DNA of 64,000 nucleotides from Prorocentrum cordatum (taxonomy: Eukaryota; Sar; Dinophyceae; Prorocentrales; Prorocentraceae). Positions 20,047 to 29,740 of this stretch are shown here, one piece after another. The stretch is from NCBI GenBank assembly GCA_963575745.1, contig CAUYUJ010021171.1:62001-126000 (forward strand), given 5' to 3'. Under the pieces are notes generated by a model. The model was not told the DNA's origin. It did no database searches and was given only the letters and a program-made list of their open reading frames with translations. A program made the translations under genes and the position numbers. The stretch's first letter is position 1. Each line of letters opens with the position of its first letter.

Positions 20047-20208
20047 TTAGGTCGGGCATGTCCTCCTACAGGCGGATTTTGCACGAAAAATGCAAAGTAG
20101 TAAGAACATCCTGTGAAACAGTAAAAAATAACACGAATCGCCCCCAGACAATTTGCGTTACTATCATGTTTGGAGCATTCCTCCTGTGGAGTGACATGCC
20201 CGACTGAA
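20047..20208 (+). mobile_element. MITE C: short TIR element with 8-bp target duplication
   Basis: 162 bp. Left end TTAGGTCGGGCATGTCCTCC, right end inverted (CCTCCTGTGGAGTGACATGC then CCGACTGAA). Flanked by GCCCAGTC (20,039-20,046) and GCCTAGTC (20,209-20,216), one mismatch. The best-preserved termini in the family together with copy E. Confidence 0.9.
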
Positions 20209-20353
20209 GCCTAGTCTCTTTCTCCCTGCCCCGGCGGTGGAGAGCCAAAGACTGCATCTCGACAGCCACACCCGCGACCACTCGCCGCCTTCCCTTCGAC
20301 GAGGCCGTGCGAGCGCTCGGAGGTCTGCGGCCAGGGGGAAACCCCAGACGTTC

Positions 20354-20528
20354 TTGGTGGGCATGTTTCCCACCACCACCACCATAAGTTGGAGGGGGGA
20401 AGGGGGTGGAGGATGAGGCGAAGGACGAGGAGGAGGAGGAGGAGGAGGAGGAGGAGGAGGAGGAGGAGGAGGGGGGACCCCTCCCCCTCCTACTTTATGG
20501 TGGTGGCGGTGGGAAACAAGCCCACCAA
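20354..20528. mobile_element. TIR element with GGA core
   Basis: About 48-bp inverted ends (TTGGTGGGCATGTTTCCCAC and, at the right, the complement of TTGGTGGGCTTGTTTCCCAC) surround a pure GGA tract (20,420-20,472). Total 175 bp. No matching target duplication was found, so mobility is inferred from structure only. Confidence 0.6.
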
Positions 20529-21377
20529 CTCTGGCAGCCGCTCGGCAGGATCCTTCCTTCCCTGCCACGTGAGCTTTGGGCTTCTCCAGAGGCCAGACGG
20601 GGCCCCCATCTAGCAGTCCGAATCGATCGGTCTGACATAGCTGCTGGGAACTGTCTCGACACCCGCCACACATCGGCCGGTGTTCTCAGAGGCCATGCGG
20701 AGGTCCGAGTACTCCGACGATGGCAGAAAGTGCGGTGGAAACATGCGGGCAGTCTCGGACGTCCCAGGGCCGCTGTCCAGTAGTGTACTTGGCGCGCTTC
20801 ACAAAAACTTCGCTTCGGATCGAAAAGGTCTTGGAGCTATCAGTAGGCTCCCGAGGTCAAACATGCCGTCCAGAAGTATGAACTGCATGTTCAGTGTAAC
20901 GCTACAAACTCGAGTGCTACTAATGACGCACATGATGATGAACAGTTACGGACAAGAAAGCTCACACAAAACAGGACTGCCAGACGTGTTGACAGGTGGG
21001 CGAACAAACATAGAGTCGCGTCGCAGAGCAGTCGGAATGCGCACATATATACAATCACAGAGAGGGTCACGCAAATGTATGCCATCGGGAAAAACGCGGT
21101 GTGCCGCGTGTGTGCAAAGCAACAAGCCAATTGCAACAACGTTTGGAAGCATTTCACCCATGATTTCCGACCGTCGACTGAACAGCATGTGGTCCAAACG
21201 CTTCCAGCAACATACGGTAGCAGAACGGGAACGGCGCGCGACGGTTGGGAATCTGATCACAGCGCTCTCACCGCCCCTGACATCCAAGCATCCAGTGGCG
21301 AATTCTCCATGACGGCCGATCGCAATCGCCCTGTGCTGACCATCGACATCGCCCCCCCCCCCCCCCAAAAAAAAAAT

Positions 21378-21479
21378 GGTGTCCTCAGCAGCCGCCTCTT
21401 CCGCGGCCGGCTCCGCCTCCGCTGGAGCATCAAGACCCAAATCGATGTCCATACCATCTCCCCAGCCGTCGCCGGCGTC
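21378..21479 (-). pseudogene. Exon-like fragment 2, GWGDGMDIDLGLDAP cassette
   Basis: AG (21,480-21,481 on the minus strand) then an open segment EDAGDGWGDGMDIDLGLDAP with an Ala/Glu-rich continuation that breaks at a homopolymer (A then G run, 21,352-21,377). The following DVDGQHRAIAIGRHGE matches sequence after cassette copies at 24.1 and 24.9 kb, so a longer unit was duplicated. Confidence 0.55.
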
Positions 21480-22349
21480 CTCAGCGTGGAAATAGCGGGG
21501 AGGGGGACGAAGACCAGGCCAACCTGGACGCACGCACGCCGTCACAGTGACCCTAGTGCCCAAGCGGCGCACTGGGAAGTGGCAAAAATCCTGCTATAGG
21601 GAACGTCCTGAGAGAAATGGGTCCTGGACCCGGGGGCGTTGCCCACGACCGGCTCTTCAGGCGTCGTTGTTGGACGGCCCTGGGACAGAGGGCCAGAAGC
21701 ACAGACAGACCTCAGGGCCGCTTTTCCTCAGAGCCCTCTCACTATGTAAAGGGTCTGCACCACGTTGAAGAGATCCAGGGGCACACAAATGAATGTTCAC
21801 AAACTCACGGATGCCTGTTTGATTGGTATATGTTTCAGGTGTCCCTCTTCCCTTCCATATCAAATAGATCCCAATCTGTTCTTGGAGGTCAACGTTTTGC
21901 TACGTCCGTGTCAAATGTCCCACCTGACATGCCTGGATCAGCAGGCCAGTGCTGCCCCACGATCGAGTGGCAATAGCGGCTGGGGAGAGCGCCACGCCGA
22001 GCTGCCGTGGTGCCGCCGCGCAGGCACAGGAAAAAATGGCCACCCACCAAACCACCCCAGCACAACCCGAAGTCGCCGCTGGGCCTGCCAAATTTCCAGT
22101 AGGGAGACGCTCTGAAGCACAGAGGAAACACACAGTGCAACCCGTACTCCCCCCCGCCCGATGTTTTTTGTTGGGGGGGGGGTCTGGGACTTTCAGCTTG
22201 GGATGGAGTGGTTTGGGAAGTAGAATGAAGATGGGTAAGGTCCACAACACATCCTGGACATCCCACGGGGCAACGCGGAGAACGCCTTCAAGATGGAGAC
22301 AGTAAACGCTCAGCATATGATTGTGGTTGGCGCTCAGGCTGGAGAGCCA

Positions 22350-22550
22350 AGGATCGAATCGATAAATCGATTCGGCGATCGAAAGTAATCGGATCGGCGG
22401 TAATGGGCAGCCAAGTCGGGAGGAGTCGCATCGGCAGAAATCGGCAGGCTACTAATAAGCCTCCATCGAGAAATCGGAGCCCGCATCGGAATCCGACATC
22501 GAATCGAATCCGAATCGGAAGCCGTCGAAATCGAATCGAACCGAATGAGA
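22350..22550. repeat. AATCGGA / AATCGATTCG degenerate array
   Basis: The words AATCGA, AATCGG and ATCGATTCG recur at irregular 7-12 bp intervals. From 21,600 to 22,340 and from 22,550 to 23,550 I see no gene or repeat that I can name. Confidence 0.6.
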
Positions 22551-23556
22551 GGGATCAAAACGAGCCCTGCAAAGGTGGCGGCACCGTTGCCAATCCCAGT
22601 TGGGGATACGGCTGACGCTCGAGCGGCAGCGCGACGTGCCCGACCGGGCACGCGGCGGTGGCTGCGGCGAGCACACCCTTCCCGATCAGGGATCTGGCCA
22701 GCGTTCGAGCGGCAACACCATAGGCCAGTCAGGGACGTAGCCAGCGCTGGGTCGACATCACACGTGTCCTCTTGCATGACATCGACCCAACGTCCCCGCG
22801 CCCTTCCCCTCTCTTCACCACTTCACCGCCCTCTCCCTTTTCACACATTTCAATGTATGCGCTCTCCGAGCATTCGATCAACCCAAGCTGTAATTCCGTA
22901 GGATTCGTTGTCCTTCACGGTCCCAACTTGGGGATGGAGGCTCTCATTGCACACCCCTGTTTCAAGTGTCTGCGCTCCTGCTTCGGCTATCTGCCTCTTC
23001 TCCTCTGCGTCTTCACTCTGACGGCGGGTCCATCACATGGCTTGCACCAGATCGATGACACCGGATATCTTGCCCAAGCTAGCAAGCAGCCCGCAGCCTC
23101 CACCACATTCATTGTATCCCATGACTTGCGCACCATAGCTTCCACCACATAGATTGTGCCTCAGAAGTTGCACCCCATATACGCCATATATTGGACCCCA
23201 CACGCATTCTGCCAGAGTTGATGCGGAGAATGAGGGTGTGCCCAGGCTGGGGCGCACAATGGTGTTGCCCAGAGCGCATGTACAACAGCCCCTGCAGGCG
23301 CCGATTTCGTCGCACAGAACAGCCCGAGTTGGTCTTCGGCGCCTTCGGCGGGCTGCGTGTTTCAGAAAGAATATGCACTTGCGGCTGTCTTCTTTAATGC
23401 AGCCCGAACGCCCCCTGCTCTTCTGCGCAACTGCGAGGCAGATGTTTTGACAATCCAGCGCGCGGCTATCGCAGACCAGAAGATGTGCCGACCCCCACCC
23501 AAAAAACTACATATGATCAGAAAAGGGGACATCACGGGACACCCCACCCCTCCTGT

Positions 23557-23729
23557 GAGGCGGGATTTATCCATATCTACCGCCTGGGAACCAACGTCCT
23601 GGTGCCTCAGCGGGTGGTGGATATGGATGTATTTCGGCCCCCGGGGGCCCGAATATGTCCATCTCCACCACCTGCCGAGGCTCCGAAAACTGACCCTCCA
23701 TGCGGTGGTCATGTATAAATTCCTGCCTC
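23557..23729. repeat. Large imperfect palindrome (foldback)
   Basis: Arms of about 85 bp meet almost without a loop at the CCCCCGGGGGC centre (about 23,643). The innermost 40 bp pair best (GCCTCAGCGGGTGGTGGAT against the complement of GCCTCGGCAGGTGGTGGAG) and the outer GAGGCGGGATTTAT pairs with ATAAATTCCTGCCTC. At 173 bp it is in the size range of the other short TIR elements here. No target duplication recognised. Confidence 0.7.
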
Positions 23730-24127
23730 GGACCTCCAGCCTTGAGAGAACGCTGGACTGGCAAGAAGAATTCCTCACAGAGTACGAAACTTGGTAACAA
23801 AAAAAACGCCAATGAACACTCGCACTGCTTCGCGCCCACGCGCACGTGCAAGACGCACCTGATTGCACAGGACACCACGACACTGCGATTTCCTGGCGGG
23901 GCAGCCTCATACTCCGCTGCCACAAAAACACAGACATCCGCCAACGGCATCGGCGTCGCCGCCACCGCAAAGAATTGGCGTTCACCACAACTTCCCAAAG
24001 ACGTAACGCGCGACACAAAGCACGTCCCTCAGAGCGGCGTTCCATCTCCAAACGCCCGCTGGTGCCGCCGCCGCGATCGCAAATCGTCATTGCGCTGTAC
24101 ATGCTGGCCATCGCCATCCTCCCAGCC

Positions 24128-24262
24128 CTCCAAGTCCTTCACCTTCACATTGGCAGCCGCACCCGCCTCGGCAGGCTCCGCAGCTGCTGGCGCAGCCTCT
24201 GTGCTGGGGGCCTCCACTGGAGCGTCGGTGGGCAGGTCGATGTCCATGCCGCCCCAGCCGTC
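24128..24262 (-). pseudogene. Exon-like fragment 3, DGWGGMDIDLPTDAP cassette
   Basis: AG (24,263-24,264) then DGWGGMDIDLPTDAPVEAP, an Ala/Pro/Glu-rich stretch and KVKDLEG, 135 nt. It is followed by GWEDGDGQH, shared in part with copies 2 and 4. Clean open frame, AG acceptor and 3-divisible length suggest a genuine exon or recent exon copy. Function unknown; resemblance to the alpha-COP acidic Trp motif is only suggestive. Confidence 0.55.
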
Positions 24263-24944
24263 CTGGGCATGTGCAGGAAGCGAGAGCAGACGCACGTCGG
24301 TCACCGACCGAAGCCAGGCGCCTACGCGGGGCATCAGGGAAGAGCAGCATCCAGATCACGCGAGCGTCGAGGAAAAGGTCTTACGCGAGAGGACACAGCA
24401 AGGCCACCAACGAGGCACACCACGTCAACAGAGCGGGCGATGCGGCCTTGCGCGGGCTGCTCCCGCCCTGATGACCGAGCAATCGTCTTCATTTGTTTGC
24501 ACTCACTCATGTGTCGATCTGTGGGTACTGGCCCACCGCTCAGCTGTCTGGGTGATGTGTGCGAGGGCCCCGTTCTACACTCCTGCGGTACGATTGCCCT
24601 GGCACTATCGAAGAACATTGGCGATCTCCGAATAATGGAACGGATCACGAAAAACTCCTTGGAACACCGCATGACCGGGACACCCGTTCCAGCCACTCAC
24701 GCAGAACAACATCAGCAGCAAGTGGGCACCGTTTCGTCCAAAATAAAGCCACGCAAGGCCCGCAGACACTCGCGCACAGCTCCCCACAGATGGCACACAC
24801 GACACGAAGAACGCTCCAGGTACCAACCTGTGACGACGCCATGATCGCAGATCGTCCCTGCTCTGTGCTGGCCATTGCCATCACCCACCTAGAGCCTAGA
24901 GACCTCCAAAATAGGGTCCGAGCAGATGACGGGGTCGCACGATC

Positions 24945-25090
24945 GCGACGCATCACCGACGCATCCCTGATGCATCGGCGATGCATCGGCGACGTCGGCG
25001 ATGCATCGGCACCGTCGGCGTGGCGAAGATCGGGCTCCACATCGAGCCGCACCAGCGATGCATCGGCGAGGCGGCGCGACGGCCACATCT
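24945..25090. repeat. GATGCATCGGC minisatellite
   Basis: GATGCATCGGCGATGCATCG and CGACGTCGGC units, each partly palindromic (ATGCAT, GACGTC). Confidence 0.75.
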
Positions 25091-25103
25091 ACTCGAATAT
25101 CGT

Positions 25104-25225
25104 GTGGGAGGAGGAGGAGGAGAAGGGAGGGAGGGAGGGAGGGAGGGAGGGAGAGAGGGAGAGAGGAGGAGGAGGAGGAGGAGGAGGAGGAGGAGGAGGA
25201 GGAGGTGGAGGAGGAGGGAGAAAGG
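25104..25225. repeat. GGA/GGGA microsatellite
   Basis: GGGA units (25,126-25,165) pass into GGA units. Directly precedes exon-like fragment 4 on the + axis. Confidence 0.95.
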
Positions 25226-25254
25226 AGGACGGGGGCAGGAGGCCTGGATTCCCC

Positions 25255-25392
25255 CTCCAAGTCCTTGTCCCCAGCAGCCGCATCTTGTTCTGCCGGCGTT
25301 TCGGCCGCAGGCGCCGCCTCTGCGCTGGGAGTCTCCGCTCGAGCGTCAGTAGGCAGGTCGATGTCCATGCCGCCCCAACCGCCGTCGGCGTC
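25255..25392 (-). pseudogene. Exon-like fragment 4, GGWGGMDIDLPTDAR cassette
   Basis: AG (25,393-25,394) then DADGGWGGMDIDLPTDARAE, an acidic Ala-rich stretch and GDKDLEG, 138 nt, open. About 1.1 kb from fragment 3; the sequence between also repeats (the GATGGCAATGGCCAGCACAG block near 24,880 matches 24,105 and 21,335), so this is a tandem duplication of an exon plus flanking sequence. Confidence 0.55.
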
Positions 25393-25627
25393 CTCTTAAA
25401 GATTATCGTAACGATGATTGCATAAGTGCTCTTCAGCAGGAACTCTTTCCTCACTGTTTATGGATTAAGAAGTGCGGTAGCACCCCGCGGTTGCGGATAA
25501 GAGTGATGGGGGCGGCAGGTACGTCGACAGTCTGCGAGGCTCACGGGAAAAAAAAACAGCGCAGGCGCAGAATTTCAAGCCGTGAAAGGAGCCACCCGCA
25601 GGCGCCGATTTTTTTAAACAATGTGGG

Positions 25628-25858
25628 GGGGCCACGGGTTGGGTCGCACGTGGGCCGACGGTGGGCCGCGGGCCAGGTCGCGGGTGGGTCGCGGGTGGGT
25701 CGCGGGTGGGTCGCGGGTGGGTTGCGGGTGGGTCGCGGGTGGGTCGCGGGTGGATAGCGGAGTGGGTCGCGGGTGGGTCGCGGGTGGGTCGATGGGTGGG
25801 TCGCGGGTGGGTCGCGGGGTGGGTCGCGGGTGGGCCGCGGGTGGGCCGCGGGTGGAAC
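25628..25858. repeat. GGGTGGGTCGC minisatellite (11 bp)
   Basis: About 20 units of GGGTGGGTCGC with a few GGGTGGGCCGC and 1-bp length variants. The + strand has two G3 runs per unit, so any two adjacent units meet the G-quadruplex pattern. Confidence 0.95.
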
Positions 25859-26034
25859 GACGACAACAAGCAACAACAACAACAACTACTCACTGCGTGG
25901 AGCTCCCCATGTGTGCATCTCATGGGCGTTTGTTCATGGGCGCTTGACTATAATAGCGCGTCCACGTGGGCGACAGGGCCAACGAAGACGACCGAATCCG
26001 AATGCGAATGAATGAATATGGGTCACGCGTATGG

Positions 26035-26535
26035 CGGGTCCCCGTAGGGGTGCTGGAACCAACGCCCCGCCTGAGACATCCTCAAAATCTGCTCTGACAG
26101 CCAAGGCTGTTGGGCATGAAAACAAGCAAACCGCCTGAGACATCCCCACAAACTGGCAACGAAAGGGCCCGTGTAACCACCCCTGGCGGACCCATTACGG
26201 GTGCTGAAACCAGCGCCCCGCCTGAGACATCCTCAGAATCTGCTCTGAAAAGCCAAGGATGTTGGGCATGACAACGAACAAACCGCCTGAGACATCCCCG
26301 CAAACTGGCCGCGAACGGGCCCGTGCAACCACCCCTGGCGGCTCCCCGAAGGGGTGCTGGAACCAGCGCCCCGCCTGAGGCATCCTCAGAATCTGATATG
26401 AAAACCAAGGATGTCGGGCATGAAAACAAACAAACAGACTTAGACATCCTCACGAACTGGCCGCGAACGGGCCGTGCAAACACCCCTGGCGGCTCCCCTT
26501 ACGGGTGCTGAGACCAGCTCCCCGCCCAAGACCCT
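26035..26535. repeat. 152-bp tandem repeat, about 3.3 units
   Basis: Units begin at about 26,035, 26,187, 26,339 and 26,490 (GGGGTGCTGGAACCAGCG). Each unit contains CCGCCTGAGACATCC twice about 76 bp apart, so it arose from a 76-bp dimer. Confidence 0.9.
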
Positions 26536-26743
26536 CCTGAATATGAGAAAGTCTGTGTATGAGTAAGTTTGTGTATTTGTACGTCTGGGTATGCGTAAGT
26601 CTGAATATGAGTAGGTATCAGAGTCTGGACATGAATAAGTCTCGTATGAGGAGACGGGAAGAGGAAGGGACGAGAAGGGGAAGGAGGAGGGGGAGGAGTA
26701 GGAGGCGTCCAAATAATAACAACAATCCCATCTTAGGATATGG

Positions 26744-27030
26744 GGAACAACAACAACAACAACAACCTTGCAACCACCGTCCCGGCCCCGGGCCGGGGCC
26801 GGGACGGTCGTACGCACACCGAGGCGTGCCCTCTCTCACCCGGCCCCGGGTGGAAGCGTTCGCGCTCTCTCGGTGCGCCACCGACTCCCCCAGACCCGGG
26901 TCGCTCCAAATGGTGCAAACGTTCGCGCGCCTCGTGTGCCAACGACTCCCCCGGCCCCGGCAGGTGCGACCTTGCAGCACGGCGGCGGCGTGCCCTGGCG
27001 TGCCAACGCCTCTCCCGGCCCCGGCAAACG
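26744..27030. repeat. (CAA)n then GCCAACGACTCCCCCGGCCCCGG minisatellite
   Basis: (CAA)8 at 26,744-26,767, then GC-rich units sharing GTGCCAACG and CCGGCCCCGG at roughly 50-bp spacing. The same two components recur at 37,430-37,726 in the opposite order. Confidence 0.7.
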
Positions 27031-27034
27031 CTGA

Positions 27035-27955
27035 GCAATGCCTGAGGAATCCCTGGAGAATCCCTTTGGAATCTCTACGGAATCCTTCGGAAGTCCTAAG
27101 GAGTCCTTCGGAACCCCTAAGGAATCCTTCGGAATACCGAGGAAATCCTTCGGAACCTCAGAAGAATTCTTAAGAATCCCTTGGGCGCCATTCAGAATCC
27201 TTGGGGATCCCTGGGGAATCCTTTGGAATCTTTCGGGAATCCTGATGATTCCCTAAGGATTCCCTAAGGTATCCTCAGGGCATCCCTAGGATTCCCTCAG
27301 GAATCCGTAGGGAATCCTGAAGATTCCCTCAGGAATCCCGAGGAAATCCTTTGGAATCCCTTGGGAGTCCTGAAAGAATCCTTCGGGGATCCTTAAGAAT
27401 CCTTCGGGGTTCCTTAAGAATCCTTCGGGAATCCTTAAGATCCCGGAAGAATCCTTCGGGAATTGTTAAAACTCTTCAAGAATCTGTGGGAAATCCTAAG
27501 AAACCTGAGGGAATCCTTAACAATCCTTGAGGAGTCCTTAGGAATTCCTGAGGACTCCTTTGGGATCCCTGGGGATTTTTTTGGAATCCTGAAGGAATAT
27601 TTAGGTATCAATTGGGAATTCTAAGGAATCCGAAAGAATCCTTTGAGAATCCGTAGGAATTCCTAGGACATCTGGGAGATCCTTAGAACCCTTTGAAAAT
27701 AATTTGGAATCCTTTGAAAATCCCATAGGATCCGAGAGACCCACGTTGGAATCCAAAGGAGTCCCTTGGCAATCCTCAGGAGTCCCTTCGGAATCCTAAG
27801 AATCGCTCAGCAATCCCTAAGGAATCCGAAGGAATCCTTCAGGAATCCTTAAGACATCCTTTGGAAATCACTACGGGATCCTTTAGGAAGCGCTAGGAAT
27901 TCCTTAGGACATCCTGACGAATCCCGGGGGAATCCTCTGGAAGCCTGAAGGGATG
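27035..27955. repeat. GGAATCCTTA degenerate array
   Basis: About 920 bp of 9-12 bp units built on GGAATCC(T/C). A second array at 36,780-37,420 carries mainly the complementary GGATTCC form on the + strand. Confidence 0.9.
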
Positions 27956-27966
27956 CGAAGGGATCC

Positions 27967-27999
27967 CTACTACTACTACCACCACCACCACCACTACCA

Positions 28000-28040
<41 letters not shown>

Positions 28041-28044
28041 GCTA

Positions 28045-28128
<84 letters not shown>

Positions 28129-28129
28129 T

Positions 28130-28177
<48 letters not shown>

Positions 28178-28224
28178 GACTACCACTACTACTACTACTT
28201 CTACTTCTACTTCTACTACTACTA

Positions 28225-28282
<58 letters not shown>
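27967..28282. repeat. (TAC)n trinucleotide array
   Basis: About 315 bp of TAC with occasional CAC. On the minus strand it reads as a poly-Val frame continuous with GVVDKR of the transposase remnant next to it. Confidence 0.95.
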
Positions 28283-28500
28283 GCGCTTGTCCACAACGCC
28301 AGCGCACTCCACTTCTTTGTAGCAGGACGCCGAATCCGACATCGACACCATGTTGCTGCCCGCGGGAAAGATCTTGTCCGCGATGCGCTCCAGATCTCGT
28401 TTTTGAGCTTGGGAAGCCTAGGATCGTCCGCCGACCTCCCCAGTTCTTTGACGAAATCGATGCATGCCTGGGAAGGGGCCTCCTGGCGCGAGCCGAGGCC
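28283..28500 (-). pseudogene. Merlin/ISXO2-like transposase, C-terminal fragment
   Basis: A non-repetitive coding-like island between two trinucleotide arrays. The minus strand reads QACIDFVKELGRSADDPRLP, then after a one-base shift at an A5 run DLERIADKIFPAGSN, MVSMSDSASCYKEVECAG and VVDKR. This matches the second-Asp region of IS1595/ISXO2 (Merlin) transposases, where an ILxSDxxxxY motif is followed by GVxHxxVNHS. The expected NHS and following HTNxIE are lost in the (TAC)n tract. It lies downstream of the N-terminal fragment at 29,258-29,740 on the same strand. Confidence 0.5.
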
Positions 28501-28531
28501 GAGAGGCTGAACGCAATGGGTGGCGGGCTCC

Positions 28532-28562
28532 CGTAGCTGTAGTAGTAGAAGAAGTCGTAGTG

Positions 28563-28598
<36 letters not shown>

Positions 28599-28722
28599 CT
28601 AGTAGTAGGTGGTTGTAGCAGTAGCAGTATCAGTAGTAGTAATAGTTGTTGTTGTGGTTGCTGTATGAGTAGTAGTTGTAGTCGTACGACTTGTAGTAGT
28701 CGTACTATCAGTATTAGTAGTC

Positions 28723-28760
<38 letters not shown>

Positions 28761-28786
28761 CGTAGTAGTAGTAGTAGTAGTAGTAC

Positions 28787-28826
<40 letters not shown>

Positions 28827-29119
28827 AATGGCAATCGTGGTAGTAGTAGGAGCAGTAGCCGTAGTAGTAGTAGTAGTCGTCGTCGTAGAAGTAGTAGTAG
28901 TGGTAGTAGTCGTAGTAGTAGTAGTAGTAGTAGTAGGAGTAGTAGTAGTAGTAGTAGTAGTAGGAGTCGTAGTAGTGGTAGTAGTAATAGTTGTCGTGGT
29001 AGTGGTAGTGGTAGTGGTAGTGGTGGTGGTAGTGGTAGTGGTACTAGTGTTAGTATATTAGTCGTATCAGCAGTAGTAACAGTAGCAGTAGTAGTAGTAG
29101 TAGTAGTAGCAGTAGTAGC

Positions 29120-29171
<52 letters not shown>

Positions 29172-29237
29172 ATAGTAGTCGTAGTAGTAGTCATAGTAGT
29201 AGTAGTAGTAGTAGTAGTAGTTGTTGTTGTTGTAGTG
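28532..29237. repeat. (GTA)n trinucleotide array
   Basis: About 700 bp of GTA/TAG with scattered CGT, GGT and TTG. It is the reverse complement of the array at 27,967-28,282, so the two form potential inverted arms with a 249-bp loop. It separates the two transposase fragments. Confidence 0.95.
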
Positions 29238-29257
29238 GCAGTAGCGGCAGCGCATTA

Positions 29258-29740
29258 TTACGGGCGCCCTGGGCGGCCCCAAGAGGGCCCAAAGAGGGGC
29301 GCTGAGAAGGAGGACGCGTTCCGAAAGTAGAAAACCTGGCCTCCAACTCTATATTGGCGATGGAATCGGCCCAGCGCCATTGCGCACCTGAAGGGGGGCG
29401 CGCCGCCCATCGTGCCCCGCCCCCGACTCGGCGCCAACGAGCCTCTGGCGATGGCGCCGACGGCCACGCACCAGTGCCAGACACGCATACCGTCCTCCTC
29501 GACATTGTAGCGGGCGATGGCGGCTTCGTCCGCCGCAATCAGAGTGGTTCGCCCATCGGCCCTGCCCCCGAAGCGCGCGGACTTCTGTTCCTCCTGAGCC
29601 GATTCGCCCATGATGAACCTCGCGAAATTCACGCGGCGGGTCGCCGTCTTCTCGCTCGCGCCCAAGCCGCGGGCCACGTCGACGTCTCGCCGCCCCTCCG
29701 CGGCGCACCAAGCCGCGGGCCACGTCGCCGCGGATTGCAA
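29258..29740 (-). pseudogene. Merlin/ISXO2-like transposase, N-terminal/central fragment
   Basis: The minus strand reads VARGLGASEKTATRRVNFAR (helix-turn-helix-like, with the S-E-K-T-A of ISXO2 proteins), FIMGESAQEEQ, RFGG, then TTLIAADEAAIARY, where ADE corresponds to the first catalytic Asp (xDES/T), and VEEDGMRVWHWCVAVGAIAR, the expected strand after it. The family cuts and pastes DNA transposons and bacterial IS1595 elements. The end (from about 29,400) is unlike the family, so the break is inside the catalytic domain. Frame and array interruptions mean it is not functional. By-eye call; alternatives are a host gene derived from such a transposase. Confidence 0.5.

Noticed and set aside
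25628-25858. Regular short direct repeats considered as a CRISPR array
   Set aside because: Units are contiguous without unique spacers, and the context is eukaryotic.
27953-29330. Long poly-Tyr, poly-Val, poly-Ser and poly-Thr frames across the TAC/GTA arrays
   Set aside because: Translation of trinucleotide repeats; only the island at 28,283-28,500 and the fragment beyond 29,258 look coding.
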